A stretch of DNA of 64,000 nucleotides from Sorex araneus (Eukaryota > Chordata > Mammalia > Eulipotyphla > Soricidae), in assembly GCF_027595985.1 (NCBI RefSeq), contig NC_073303.1:94365591-94429590 (forward strand), read 5' to 3'. Shown here piece by piece: positions 1-13,189 of this stretch. The position numbers and the translations under genes were made by a program. The notes beneath the pieces are model-generated. The model did no database searches, was not told the DNA's origin, and worked only from the letters and a program-made list of their open reading frames with translations. Every line of letters starts with the position of its first letter. Positions within the stretch are counted from its first letter, which is position 1.

Positions 1-363
1 GAAAGTGGCCTGGAGTGTGGTGGCCGTTGGGTTGTGGAGATTGGCTGCCAGGGCTGGGACCCTTGGGGCAGGGAGGGCTCTCACCCATTATTCCCCTTAC
101 TTGCGGAATATGAAAAAAAAAACAATATAAAACTAATACTCAAGGTCAGTAGAGATAAGGGTTGAGAGGATGGGTCCACTGTTGGAAGCTTGCCACAAGA
201 TTGGGGAAGGGGGGATCAGGTAGTTAGGATAGAGAAGGGACCACTATGACAATGATAGGTAGCTGGAAATGATCACTCTGGATAATAACTGATTCCTGAA
301 AGTAGTAAAGGGATAAACATGATAACCTTTCAATATTAGTATTGCAAACTATAGTCGGGGAAG

Positions 364-416
<53 letters not shown>

Positions 417-620
417 CAGAGACAGAGAGACAGATAGAGAGTGAGGGAGACAGAGAGACAGATAAGTGCCTGTAATAGAAGGCACTTTAGTGTGAGGAAA
501 ACCGGGTGGTGGGAAAGGTACACAGGTGGAGAAACAGGTGTGGGAACATTGTATGACCCTGAAACCCAATCATGAACATCTTTGAATTGTGTATCTCATG
601 GTGATTCAGTAAGAAAAAAA
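1..620 (+). mobile_element. L1 3'-end fragment with internal (GA)n
   Basis: The segment has the same layout as other L1 3' ends in this window: a stretch reading ...GTATTGCAAAC..., a (GA)n run (367-413), a G-rich part with GGTGGTGGGAAAGGT, then TATCTCATGGTGATTCAGTAA and an A-rich tail. The 5' limit lies outside the window or is unclear. Confidence 0.65.
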
Positions 621-801
621 GGAAGGAAGGAAGGAAGGAAGGAAGGAAGGAAGGAAGGAAGGAAGGAAGGAAGGAAGGAAGGAAGGAAGGAAGGAAGGAA
701 GGAAGGAAGGAAGGGAGGAAGGAAGGGAGGAAGGAAGGGAGGAAGGAAGGGAGGAAGGGAGGAAGGAAGGGAGGGAGGAAGGGAGGGAGGGAGGGAGGGA
801 G
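621..801 (+). repeat. (GGAA)n/(GGGA)n microsatellite at an L1 tail
   Basis: About 180 bases of GGAA units grading into GGGA. It starts directly after the A-rich L1 tail and so probably grew from it. It is open in several frames, but the product (KEGRKEGR...) is not a gene. Confidence 0.97.
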
Positions 802-1385
802 AGCACAGTGAATAAAATAAATGTAAGCATTTTATTATGTAGTAAGTAAATTGTTATAAGTACTATGAAAATAACACAACAAAGAATGGAGAGGAGATGA
901 GACAAGGATAAGGAGTTAAAAAAGGTGCACAACTTACAATAGAATACTTGCACCATAGAGACAACTCAATGGTTCAATCCTCAGCACCATGTATAGTCCC
1001 CTGAGTAGCACCCGGAGAAACTCTGGAGCACATTTCTAGGAGTGCCCTGTGAGCACTTCCAGGAGTGCCCCCTCAACAAACAAAAAATTGAAATGCTTAA
1101 GTTAGTTCTCACTGAGAAGGTGATATCTGAACAAAATCTTGAAAGAGGTGAAGGAAACTAATTTTCATAGTTCCCTAGTTCTGTGTCTCTGTGGTGTAAA
1201 ACATGCAGGCCGAGAGAATGCATCTGAACAAGAAGTGGTAAGAGATTTGGACCAGGGAGATGCCAGAAAAGGCGGGTAGTGATCAGAATCTACCACTATT
1301 TTGAAGGAGGCCTAAAGGATATGAGAGTATGTGAATTCCCTGTGTGATTGTTTTCACAAAGATAAGGCTAGGTGGGATCTCCTAG
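802..1385 (+). repeat. ancient mammalian interspersed repeat, split by a SINE
   Basis: Sequence such as CTCACTGAGAAGGTGATATC (1109-1128) followed by GAACAAAATCTTGAAAGAGG resembles a common old placental repeat that I recognise but cannot name safely. A related copy lies at 56655-57640. A diverged SINE interrupts this copy near 956-1080. Confidence 0.45.
956..1080 (+). mobile_element. diverged tRNA-derived SINE (first family)
   Basis: Recognisable pieces are GGTTCAATCCTCAGCACCAT and AGTCCCCTGAGTAGCACC. It is old and decayed. Confidence 0.5.
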
Positions 1386-2030
1386 ACACTGTGTCTTGAG
1401 ACAAGAAAGGTGTGATAATGGAGCCCTGGACCATTCTTATAGAGCTTCACAGGGGCCAGGAAAATTAGGTGTTGAGGCAGAAAATTCAATACTGTAAATA
1501 GAGAACTAACTGAGCAGTAGCCAATACTTGCCTACTATTCATCAACACTGCACCCCTCCCCCGCCCCCACCCCGCAGCTGTCTCCATACAATGATCCTGT
1601 AGGGAACAGTCTTTTTTCTCATTTCATAGATGAGGACAGTTAAAGATTAGAAAGTAAAAGGAATCATCCCAGATATTGAATAAGGAAAACCAAGCTGGGG
1701 TTGAAGCTTTGTCTGGAGGAGATGAAGAGTGTCTTGGCCTCTCTGTCCTGCACTTGCCCATCAAAGAAATGAGTACATAATTCTGCATTTCTCTTTCTTC
1801 ACTGGACTGCTTCTGTGGGCCCATGGAAGGAGTACTTCACATGACAGAAGGGGGCTGATGAATAGGCATTCCTGCCTCAGTTTGAGACATGTTGTAAACT
1901 TTCCCCAGAGATCTCCAGAGGAACTTTTTATCACTACTGTCAGTTGATAATACTCCCTGGATGACTCCCAGTTCCTGTTTCCTTAGCTCCTTCTTTTAGT
2001 GGAATCTTCCAAATCACTTCTTCTCAACCA

Positions 2031-2033
<3 letters not shown>
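1386..2033. other. no gene seen; possible MIR trace
   Basis: No coding signal. TCTCATTTCATAGATGAGGA near 1617-1636 looks like the core of an old MIR-type SINE on the minus strand. Confidence 0.35.
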
Positions 2034-2078
<45 letters not shown>

Positions 2079-2145
2079 GTGTGTGCTTTGGTCTCTTGCA
2101 ATGTAAGTGCCCTACCCTACCTGCTGTATTATTGCTCCAACCCTT
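2034..2145 (-). repeat. (CT)n microsatellite and SINE 5' remnant
   Basis: A (CT)n run spans 2034-2075. It is followed by the minus-strand 5' part of a first-family SINE (GTGCCCTACC...TATTATTGCTCCAACCC). Confidence 0.6.
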
Positions 2146-2639
2146 AAAATTGTTATCTTGAAAATTCTGCTTTTTATTCTTTGGTCGCTTCATAGGTATT
2201 TAAGTAAAAATGAAAAAAATCTCATTGTATACTGGTAGATACGAAGAAACAAACAACAGGAAAAGTCACAATAAAAAAAAGATATCAAGTATGCAAAGAA
2301 TTAGTGTATACCTATAAATCTGCATACATGAGCATGAGGAGAAAAGGCCAGAAGAAAATATGTCAAAATATTTAGAAGGGTTATTTCTGGAATTCTTGGT
2401 GGAATGATAAATGCTTACATTTTCCACTTATCATTGTGGATCTATTTCTGGCAGTGCATAAAACCATGTGTTATTAGGGATTGAACCCAGGACCACTTCA
2501 TGTAACACTTTAGTTTATTACTTGAGTCACATTCCCAGTCTCCTAAACTTCTAATTTCTATAAATTTGACATTATATTTTTCATCGAAAATTTATGTGAC
2601 ATATTTTTTTATAAGGAAGAAACATTTATTTTATGTTTC

Positions 2640-2793
2640 TCCCTTTTTGATTTTGGGGGGCCACAGTCTGCAGTGCTCAGGATCTTCTCCCACTCATGGG
2701 GTGCTCCTGGCAGTAGTCAGGGGACCATTGGGGCACAGGGGATAGAACTCAGGTATCCTGGTTCTCAGCCTACTGCACAATCTCTTTAGATCC
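2640..2793 (-). mobile_element. diverged SINE (first family)
   Basis: The minus-strand copy is recognised by GGGGCCACAGTCTGCAGTGC, GTCAGGGGACCATTGGGGCA and ATAGAACTCAGGTATCC. Confidence 0.55.
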
Positions 2794-2925
2794 CCATATA
2801 AGAAACATTTTAAAAGAAGTAAAGGCACTCAATAACATGTGCCCTTCTTCCTCAGGCTATCTTCAGCACTGAGTCCTCATCCCAGTCTAGGCTGTAGCTG
2901 ATTACTTTGTCTCAATCTTTCTCAT

Positions 2926-2926
<1 letters not shown>

Positions 2927-2972
<46 letters not shown>

Positions 2973-3000
2973 CTTACTTATTTATTCGTTTGTTTGTTTG
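2927..3000 (+). repeat. (ATTT)n/(GTTT)n microsatellite
   Basis: About 74 bases of TTTA units ending in TTTG units, directly before a second-family SINE. Confidence 0.95.
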
Positions 3001-3003
3001 TTT

Positions 3004-3238
3004 GGCTGCAATGATAGCACAGAGGTAGGCCTTTCACATGGCTGACCCGTGTTCGATTCCTCCACCCTTCTTGGAAAGCCTGGCAAGCTACCGAGAGTAT
3101 GGAGCCCGCACGGCAAAGCCTGGCAAGCTACCCGTGCGTATTGGATATGCCAAAAACAGTAACAATAAGTCTCACAATGAGAGATGTTGCTGGTGCCTGT
3201 TCGAATAAATCGATGAGCAATGGGATGACAGTGACAGT
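3004..3238 (+). mobile_element. tRNA-related SINE, second family
   Basis: A tRNA-like head (GGCTGCAATGATAGCACAGA, B box GTTCGATTCC) is followed by a body unlike the first family: TGGCAAGCTACCGAGAGTAT, GATATGCCAAAAACAGTAAC and ATCGATGAGCAATGGGATGA, ending GACAGTGACAG. Confidence 0.85.
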
Positions 3239-4130
3239 GATTTGTTTGTTTATTTATTTGCAGTGCTTGGGATATAACCCAGGGTTCATATATGGAAACC
3301 TATTGATCTACCGCAGAGTCACATTCCTGGTTCTTTGTTTGTGTTGGAGGGGAAAGGGATATTGATAATTATTTTATTTTTTATTTGGGGGACAGTAAAT
3401 CAAACTTAGGTCATATATATTCCATATAGCTTTTACTCCAAAAAAAGTGCTTCATTTCTTATTTGTTACCAAAGTTGTGTTGTCTTTAGTTCCCAAGATG
3501 GGGACTCAGCATCTACTTTAGGAACAGCTTTTTGGCTTCCACTTTAGTCATAGTGTAACTCATAGTCCACTCAGAAATTGCCCTGGGATATCTATGGGAT
3601 AAGCAACTTCCTATTGGAAGGTTTTTCAAGCAAGCCAGGCAGCACAACCAATAAATAGTAGAATTCATTGTTCTTGGGACAGCTTTGCTTTCATGAGGCA
3701 GCACTCTTTGGGCTCTGTGGAAGTCTATTCTGGGTAGTCTGTCCATTGCGTACGGCATTTCTACAACCTGGCAGCAAATGAACTTCCCACAGAAATCAGG
3801 ACTGATCTAGAAAGAAGTTTGTAAGAAGGGGTGTTGGGGAACAGAGGCACTTGGAGGGGTACAGGGAAATAAAAAGCTATATGGGATTTTCTTCTATCTC
3901 TGCTCATGGACTATTTAACCCATGGAGGAGGTCGAGCAGGATAATGAATTTGTGCAGAGTAAATTGGTACCTTGGGTAGGGGTTTCTTTCTGACTGCCTT
4001 AGTGGCAGCAAAGCTCCAAATGCCAAAGCACTTGAGTCGTAGGAGGGTATAGGTAGGCATAGATTTAACCCTTTCAACTCCCTAACCCCTCTAACTCCCA
4101 GGGAGAATATTTAACAGGCAGGGCAGAAAC
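3239..4130. other. no gene seen
   Basis: Apparently unique intergenic sequence. No splice-bounded coding segment or clear repeat was recognised. Confidence 0.4.
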
Positions 4131-4561
<431 letters not shown>

Positions 4562-4617
4562 TTCTTTATTTCTTTTTTTTCTAGAAAATATTCATCACTT
4601 TTATTTATTTATTTATT

Positions 4618-5400
4618 TTTAAATTATTTTTTAGATTTCATTGAATCACCGAGAGATAGTTACAAGCTTTCATGTTTGGGTTACAATCTCACAATGATCA
4701 AACACCCATCCCTCCACCAATGCATATTCCCCACCACCAATATTCTGGGTATACTCCCCCTTTCCCACCCTCCCCCTGCCTCTAAGGCAGACAATATTCC
4801 CCATACTCTCTCACTATTTTTGGGCATCATAGCTTGCAACACAGACACTGAGAGGTCATCATGTTTGGTCCATTATCTACTTTCAGCATGCATCTCCCAT
4901 CCCAACTGGTTCCTCCAGCCATCATTTTCTTAGCGATCCCTTCTCTATTCCATCGGCCTTCTCCCCTCTGATCATGAAGCAGTCTTCCAGCTATGGGGCA
5001 ATCCCCCTGGCCCTTGTATCTACTGTCCTTGGGTGTCAGCCTCATGTGATGTTATTCTATACTACACAAATGAGTTCAGTCCTTCTGTGTCTGTCCCTCT
5101 CTTTCTGACTCATTTCACTTAGCATGATACTTTCCATATCTATCCATTTATAAGCAAATTTCATGACTTCATTTCTCCTAACCGCTGCATAGTATTCCAT
5201 TGTGTAGACGGACCAAAGTTTCTTTAACTAGTCATCTGTTTTAGGGCCCTTGGGTTGTTTCCAGATTTTGGTTATTGTGAGCAGTGCTGCAAAGAATATA
5301 TAGGTACAGATGTCATTTCTACTGTGCTTTTTTGCATCCTTGGGATATATTCCCAGAAGTGGTATTGCAGGGTCATATGGAAGCTCAATTTCTAGTAATG
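4618..5400 (-). mobile_element. 5'-truncated L1, 3' end of ORF2 plus 3' UTR
   Basis: The minus strand ends in the L1 3' terminus (plus: TTTCATTGAATCACCGAGAG). Upstream it carries a conceptual ORF2 C-terminus, Y-D-P-A-I-P-L-L-G-I-Y-P near 5340-5380. It is 5' truncated near 5400. Confidence 0.8.
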
Positions 5401-6714
5401 ACCACTGTTTCATAGATACCAAACCACAGGTATGCTACCTCCTCTAAACACCCAGATGTGTCATGCTTCTGACACATCCCAGTGGAACTCAGCACTGCTT
5501 CCCTCAACCACACTCTGGGGAATGATGGGACCAGCATTATTAGTTCAGAACTTTCAGAACTGTCTCTAGCAGACAGGACACAAAGACAGTAAGGACACCA
5601 TCCTGGGATTAGTCTGACCATCCTAGAGACCAATACGAAACCACTTTCAACCACTTTTATGTGGCAGCAAGATGGTTGCTTCACCCAGATGGTAAGGGTC
5701 TGACCCTCCTGATAATTCAGGATCTCAATAAAGATCTCCCACATTATCCCTAAGTCCTACCCACCTAGGATCTCACTTCAGGGTGGTGAAGTCTTGTTGA
5801 TGGGTTGAGAGGTCTGGGGTGTGCTCACCATGTTATGTTAAAAGCGGATGTTTCTATGGATTTCCACTGACCATAGTCTCTGGATTCATCTCAGCAGAGG
5901 AAATGATGAGATCACCCACCCACACGTCTATGTGACAGTGGGTGGGTGAGAGGTCCCACCCAACAGGGAGGACTAGGCGGGGGAGGTGGGGTGAGGGGTG
6001 GGGAGAAACATGTGACACAGAAGATACTATTGTTATAAATTTGGGACTGGAAGAGGCCCTAGGGACCTCCTGGGGTCAGTAATAATGTCTTAGTGGGGGA
6101 CAGCTTTTTGTAGGGGAATCCTGGAGATTGAAACCAGGGCCTTGCTCATGGGAGGGCATACGCTCTAATTAGGGACATCTTAGAATAGAGTGCAGGACAA
6201 TGATTCACCTGCATCCTGGGACAGAGCATCACCAGGAGGGAGGGAGGAGAGGGGATGGGTGTGATAAAGGGGTCCCAATGGATCAGATGTGGGGAAGGAA
6301 CAAAGAGCCATAGCTCAGCTTCAAGGCAGGGTGTGTGGGGTGAAGTGAGAGGCCCCTAGTGGTCAGTGGCACCCTGCAGGTTTTTAGTATGAGTCAGTGC
6401 CTGGCTGCCTACAGCGGTATTTTCCACCCCAGGCCATATGGGCTGATTCTGAGCTTCAGAGGAAACCACTTGGCAAGATCCTGCCCGAGAAATCCTAACT
6501 CATACAAATTTCTCCCTGTCCCACATGCCAGCTGAAGCACAGAGAAGCACTACCCTCTACCTCCAGTCTAGCACATGTGTGCTCAACATGCTTAGCTGTA
6601 GAAACACATGCCAACTCCACCCCCAGCACATGTCTGCATATACCTCACTCATGATATTCCACCTCCAGACCCAGAACATGCAGGCTCTCTCTCTCACACA
6701 CACGTGCGCACATA

Positions 6715-6748
<34 letters not shown>

Positions 6749-8199
6749 CAACTTCAGATCCATTCATTTATGCTAACACACACGCACACACACACACACA
6801 CATGCATGACAACTTTGCATTTGCATCAGCTTTCAGGCTACAGAATCAGCAAGACTTATTTCAAAATCTTGAAATGCTCACCATCCAGAAAAGAATCGAG
6901 GCAAGTGGCTGAAAGCAGGTCAGCATTCACAATGGGAAAAAGGTGCTGAAAGATGTTTTTTTTGAAAGTAGAAAGCTCTTAACTGCTTAGAGGAGCCTCG
7001 TCTAGATTCCTAGGGAGGAAGACAATGAGGAATATGGGAGGAAGAAGCTTTCCAGGGAAAAGATAGGACAATACTCAAAGCATAGAAAATATCTTGAGCA
7101 AAGGCTGACAGGTGTCCCTCTGCCTGACCTGTGCTGGGATTGATCTCAGCAAGACGTACTTCGGCAATATTTTTTTTCCTCTGCTTCCTCCAAGAGTTGG
7201 CTCTGTCTCTTCAGCAGCCCAAGTAGTTCGACTGTCTTCTATTTCCCAGCTGGGTTGACGAACAGAGACAGGGAGAAATCTGGGGTGGAATAAATCTGTA
7301 TCTTTAAGTTGTGGATCCTGGGATATGGAAGATTTGGCTCAAGTATATATTTTATATATTTAAAGTGAGACCCTGAGTTCTATTCCCTCAGAACTGTTAG
7401 ATAGAGCCCTGGAACACTGCCTAGAGTGACTCTTATTAAAAAACAAAACAAAACAAACAAATGGGAGATCCAGGTTGAGGAAATATGATTAAAGATACTT
7501 GTCCAACTAGAGTGATGAACATCTAGAGTTCCCAGAAGAGAACCTGGTTGACCTGATGCGAAGGAGCCATACTGTTCTATACTATGACACCAGCTCTGTT
7601 CCCAGTGGATATGGGGTATAGCCAGCTATCAAATGGCAGTGCCACTCTGCACTCTGACATACTTGCCAGAATGGCTATGAGGATTAGAAAAGTTATTAAT
7701 GTCCATAGTTTGTGAACATTCACAAGATACTGTATATGGGGGGGGGGGGTGAGGGGGGAGAAGTGTGTTGGTCCACTGGCCACTGATGAATTGAGTGTCA
7801 AGTCACACATTGGGACCAGATTCTATCACCCCCATATCCCCACCAGGAGGTCCTAATGGTGTGTGGCCTGACCACTGCTGGCTTGTTGGTGACCTCTTTC
7901 TCACTTCAGTCTTAGATTCCCTCTAGAAAGGGGAGGGAGATGGAGGGAGATACATAATTACAAGGATGCCTTCAAGCTCAAGCTTCATATACAAGATGGT
8001 TTTTAACAGTATTTGGTGTCTGTGGTGGATTAATTGGAACCTTTAAAGCATGCTCTGGGTTTTAGTGAAGAAGCAAATGATGCTAATAAGAGCCCAATTA
8101 TATAAAATATGGATGGGGAAGTTGATTCCTGTTTGCATTTATTTTATTGTTAACTGCATACTATAATGATATAGCAATAACAGAGACATTCATTATTTT
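5401..8199. other. no gene seen; CA microsatellites
   Basis: Mostly unique intergenic sequence. (CA)n runs lie at 6719-6745 and 6778-6803, and a G-run at 7738-7750. A short SINE trace (GAAACCAGGGCCTTGC) is near 6129. Open frames over the CA runs are not genes. Confidence 0.5.
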
Positions 8200-9395
8200 T
8201 TGAATTATTTAAAAAAAATTTTATTAGTGAATCCCCGTGAAGTACAGTTACAAACTTATGAACTTTCATGTTTGCATTTTGTTTTCATCCCTCCACCAGT
8301 GCCCATTCTCCTCCACCAATTTTCCCATTATCCCTCCCACCACCACCACCCCAACCCGCACTACCCCACCCAACCTCTGCAGCAGGGCATTCCCTTTTGT
8401 TCTCTTTACTTTTGGGTGTTGTGGTTTGCAATAGAGTCACTGAGTGGCATCATGTTTGGTCTGTACTCTATTTTCAGCCCGCATCTCCTATCCCTTGCAG
8501 GTCCTCAAACCACACTTTACCTGGTGTTCCATTCTCTATCTGAGCTGCCCCTTCCTTCAGCGTTTGAGGCCAGCTTCTAAGTCTTGGAGCCAACCTCCTG
8601 GCACTTATCTCTACTATTTTTGGATGTTAGTCTCCTATTTTGTTATTTTATATTCCACAGATGAGTGCAATCTTTCTATGTCTGTCTCTCTCTTTCTGAC
8701 TCACTTCACTTAGCATGATACTTTCCATGTTGATCCATGTAAATGCATAGGTCATGACTTCATCTTTTCTAACAGCTGCGTAGTATTCCATTGTGCAGAT
8801 GTACTAAAGTTTCTTTAACCAGTCATCTCTTCTCGGGCACTCGGGTTTTTTTCCAGATTCTGGCTATTGTAAACAATGCTGCAATGAACATTCGAGTGCA
8901 GATGTCACTTTTACTATACTTTTTTGCATCTCCGGATATATTCCCAGAAGTGGTATTGCTGGGTCAAATGGGAGCTCAAATTCTAATTTTTTGAGAAGAG
9001 ACCATACTGTTTTCCAAAAGGGCTGAACCAGTCAGCATTTCCACCAGCAGTGTAAGAGGGTCCCTTTCTCCCCACATCCATGCCAACAACGGTTGCTTCT
9101 GTTCTTTTGGATGTGTGCCAGCCTATGTGGTGTGAGGTGGTATCTCATGGTTGTTTTGATCTGCATGTCTCTGATGATTAGTGATGAAGAGCATTTTTTC
9201 ATGTGCCTTTTTGCCATTTGTATTTCTTCCTTGTGAAAATTTCTGTTCATTTCATTGCCCCATTTTTTTTATGGGGTTAAAATGATTTCTTCTTGTAGAT
9301 TCCAACCAGTGCCTTGTATATCCTTGATATCAGCCCCTTATCTGATGGGTATTGGGTGAATATTTTTTCCCACTCTATAGATTGAAGAGAATTTT
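8200..9395 (-). mobile_element. L1 fragment, 3' end of ORF2 and 3' UTR
   Basis: The minus strand includes the ORF2 C-terminal segment with [19 protein letters not shown] and the cysteine motif C-W-H-G-C-G...L-L-H-C-W-W (9032-9250). The 3' end appears as TTTTATTAGTGAATCCCCGT near 8219. The frame is broken in places. It abuts another L1 at 9396. Confidence 0.85.
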
Positions 9396-10605
9396 TTTTA
9401 TAATTTAATTAATTTTTTGTATTGAATCACCATGTGGAAAGTTACAAAGTTTTCAGGCTTAAGTCACAGTTACACAATGCTCGAATACCTATCCCTTCAT
9501 CAGTGCACATATTCCATCACCAAGAATCACAGTATACCTCCCCCCACCTCCCCCAGCCCCCAACCCCGCCAGTGTAGCTGATAAATTTCACTTTACTTTC
9601 TCTTTACTTTGATTACATTCAAACAAAAAACTCACTATTATTGTTTGGAGTTCAACCCCCACAGAGTTGGACCTGCTGGAAAGGAAACATTTGATAATTT
9701 GTTTCCCATTGCTGAGAATGAAGAGATATGAGGTTGTGTGGCCACAATAGCGGCCTCGAGGTTTTGGATTTCTGTATTTTAGTATTTTAGTAACTAAGTC
9801 CAGAGGAATTTCTGTCTGAAGTTGCATCATTGCTAGCTCATAACTCTCTGCTACTTTATATTTCACATATGAGTACAATCTTTCTATGTCTGTCTCTTTC
9901 TTTCTGACTCATTTCACTCAACATGATACTTTCCATGTTGATCCACTTATATGCAAATTTCATGACTTCATGTTTTCTAACAGCTGCATAGTGTTCCATT
10001 GTGTAGATGTACCAAAGTTTCTTTAACCAGTCATCTGTTTTTGGGCACTCCATTTTTTTCCAGATGGGGCTATTGTAAACAGTGCTGCAATGAACATAAA
10101 CATGCAAATGTCATTTATACTATACCTTTTTGCCTCTCCAGGGTATATTCCCAGGAGTGGTATTGCTGGGTCAAATAGGAGCTCAATGTCTAATTTTTTT
10201 AGAATCGTCCATATTGTTTTCCAAAAGGGCTGAACAAGTCGGCATTCCCACTAGCAGTGAAGAAGAGTCCCTTTCTCCCCACATCCGCGCCAACACCGGT
10301 CGCTTTTGTTTTTTTTTGGATGTGGGCCAGTCTCTGTGGTGTGAGATGATATCTTATTGTTGTTTTGATCTGCACCTTCCTGATGATTAGTGATGTTGAG
10401 CATTTTCTCATGTGCCTCTCAGCCATTGGAATTTCTTCTTTGGGGAAGTTTCTGTTCATTTCATAACCCCATTTTTGGATCGGGTCAGCAGTTTTCTTCT
10501 TGTGGAGTTCAACCAATGCCTTGTATATCCTTGATATCAACCCCTTATCGGATGGGTATTGGGTAAATATCCTTTCCCATTCTGTAGGCTGCCTTTGTAC
10601 TTTGG

Positions 10606-10812
10606 TCACTGTATCTTTTTGTTTCTTTTTTTTCTTTTTGGGTCACACCCGGCGATACACAGGGGTTAGTCCTGGCTCTGCACTCAGGAATTACTCCTGG
10701 CGGTGCTCAGGGACATAATGGGATGCTGGGATTTGAACCCGGGTCGGCCGCGTGCAAGGCAAACGCCTTACCCGCTGTGCTATCACTGCAGCCCCATGTC
10801 ACTGCATCTTTT
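10606..10812 (-). mobile_element. SINE (first family) inserted in L1 ORF2
   Basis: The SINE body is 10620-10795 on minus. The target duplication is TCACTGTATCTTTT (10606-10619) and TCACTGCATCTTTT (10799-10812), one mismatch in 14. It splits the L1 ORF2 C-terminal coding segment, so it is younger than the L1. Confidence 0.93.
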
Positions 10813-11009
10813 GAGGTGCAGAAGCTTCTTAGTTTAAGGTAGTCCCATTTATTTTTCTCTGTTTTTACTTGCGTGGCCAGTGGCATGTCAGCTTTGAAGA
10901 TACCATTGGCTACAATGTCATGGAGGGTTTTGCCGACCTTGTCTTCAATGTACCTTATGGATTCTGGTCTGATGTTGAGGTCTTTAATACATTTTTATCT
11001 GACTTTCGT

Positions 11010-12727
11010 TCATGGTGATAGGTGGATATGAGTCCATTTTTTTTGCATATAGCTGTCCAGTTTTTGCCAGCACAATTTGTTAAACGTGCTTTCCTTGCTC
11101 CACTTCACATTTCTTGCTCCCTTATCAAAGATTAGATGATCATATATTTGGGGTGGTGTGTCAGAATATACAACCCTGTTCCATTGGTCTGCATCTCTGC
11201 CTTTGTTCCAGTACCATGCTGTTTTAATTATTACCGCTTTGTAGTAGAGTTTGAAGTTGGGGAGGTTGATTCCTACCATTTTCTTTTTCCCAAGAATTGA
11301 TTTAGCTCTTCGTGGGGGCTTATTGTTCCATATGAATTTCAGGAGTGCTTGCTCCATTTCTTTGAAGAATGTTAAGGGTATCCTTATAGGGATCGCATTG
11401 AATTTGTACAATGCTTTGAGGAGTATTGCCATTTTGATAATATTAATTCTTCCAATCCATGAGCAGGGGATATCTTTCCATTTCTTCATGTTCTCTTTTA
11501 TTTCCTGAAGTAGCGTTTTGTAGTTTTCATTATACAAGTACTTTACCTCCTTAGTTAAGTTGATTTCGAGGTATTTGATCATTTGAGGCACAATTGTGAA
11601 TGGGATTGCTTTTATCATGTCGCTTTCTTCTCTCTCATTATTTGCGTATAGGAAAGCCATGGACTTTTGGGTGTTGATTTTATAGCCTGTAACTTTATTA
11701 TACAAATCTATTGTTTCTAAGAGTTTCTTGGTAGAGGTTTTAGGGTTCTCTAAGTATAGTATCATATTGTCTGCAAATAGTGAGAGTTTGATTTCTTCCT
11801 TTCCTACCTGAATGCCCTTAATACCTTTTTCTTGCCTAATCGCTATTGCAAGTACTTCCAGTACTATATTGAACAGGAAAGGAGACAGTGGGCATCCTTG
11901 TCTTGTCCCTGAATTCTGAGGGAAGGTTCTTAGTTTTTCCCCGTTGAGGATGATGCTTGCTGTAGGCTTGTAGTAGATGGCTTTGACTATATTAAGGAAA
12001 GTCCCTTCTATACCCATTTTGGTGAGAGTTTTCATCATAAATGGGTGCTGGATCTTGTCAAATGCTTTCTCTGCATCTATTGATATGATCATATGGTTCT
12101 TATCTTTTCTTTCGCTGATATGATAAATTTTGTTGATTGATTTCTGAATGTTAAACCATCCTTGCATCACCGGGATGAATCCCACTTGGTTGTGATGTAT
12201 GATCTTTCTGATGAAATGTTGAATTCTGTTTGCTAATATTTTGTTGAGAATCTTTGCATCTGTGTTCATCAAGGATATTGGCCTGCAGTTTTCTTTTTTT
12301 GGGGGGTATCTTTGTTTGCTTTTGGTATTAGGGAGATATGAGCCTCGTAGAAACTGTTTGGGAGGGTTTCTGTTTTTCCAATTTCCTGGAAAAGCTTGAG
12401 AAGAACTAGCAACATGTCCTCTTTAGATGTTTGGAAGAATTCACTAGTGAATCCATCTGGACCTGGACTTTTGTTTTTGGGAAGACTTTTGATTACAGTT
12501 TCAATTTCCTTGATATCAATAAGACTGCTCAGGTATTCTTGGTCTTCTTTATTCAGCCTTGGGATAATGTAGAAATCCAGGAATTGGTCCATTTCTTCTA
12601 GGTTCTCTTGTATCGTGGCATACAGCTTTTCAAAGTAGTCTCTGATAATCTTTTGAATTTCTTTGGTTTCTGTTGTGATGTCCCCCTTTTCATTTCTGGT
12701 TCTGTTTATAAGGGTTCTCAGAGACAT
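11010..12727 (-). pseudogene. L1 ORF2 reverse-transcriptase remnant
   Basis: Two overlapping open segments encode the fingers/palm and thumb of an L1-type reverse transcriptase. They are in different frames around a T/G homopolymer near 12293-12306. The second catalytic aspartate of the YADD-type box is Asn (GAC AAT). The missing N-terminus, the frameshift and the substitution make it a pseudogene. Confidence 0.9.
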
Positions 12728-12782
12728 TTTTTAAAATCAAATACCCATAAATGTAAACCATATTATTTCCCCCCTTTTCTCA

Positions 12783-12935
12783 GTACCTGGGTCATACATG
12801 GTGTTAACTGGGAACTACGTCTCACTCTGTGTTCAGGGGTGACTCCTGATGGTGATGCTCAGGGACTGTGGGGTGCTAGGGGTTAATGTACAGCATGTGC
12901 TCCAGCCCTTTGACTCATCTCTCTGGCCTACCTTC
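12783..12935 (-). mobile_element. diverged SINE (first family)
   Basis: Minus-strand match with GGGTCATACATGGTG, GTTCAGGGGTGACTCCTGAT and GGGACTGTGGGGTGCTAGGG. It is decayed. Confidence 0.5.
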
Positions 12936-13189
12936 TTTTTTTGTCATCAAAGAAGAAGGAATCTGTTCCAACATTTGAGACAAATAGTGTGGTCCTTAGG
13001 CAGGTTTACTCTAACATAATTGTACCTATTGGATAGTGTGGACGATTTTCTAGGTTAATTTTGACTTTGTATGAGTTTTAATCAAGATAATAGATCTCCT
13101 CTTTATACTAATACATGATTCAGTAGTGGAATAATACTAGGGCAATACTCCATAATTAGAACTTAAAATAATTAATAATAGTGTGTATA

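Larger units (their letters stand above)
9396..12728 (-). mobile_element. 5'-truncated L1 with decayed ORF2 (reverse transcriptase)
   Basis: About 3.3 kb of L1 on the minus strand. The 3' UTR (9396-9840) is followed upstream by the C-terminal segment (9856-10609, split by a SINE), a 420-codon RT segment (11010-12272) and a 152-codon upstream segment (12269-12727). RT landmarks are [27 protein letters not shown] and L-S-L-F-A-D-N-M. The endonuclease half is missing. A frameshift sits at a homopolymer near 12293-12306, and the active-site motif reads F-A-D-N instead of F-A-D-D, so this copy is dead. Confidence 0.93.

Noticed and set aside
606..956. Open frames with P-S-F-L or R-K-E-G repeats (also at 48821-49240)
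   Set aside because: Simple-repeat translations of GGAA/CTTC tracts without start context, splice sites or conservation.
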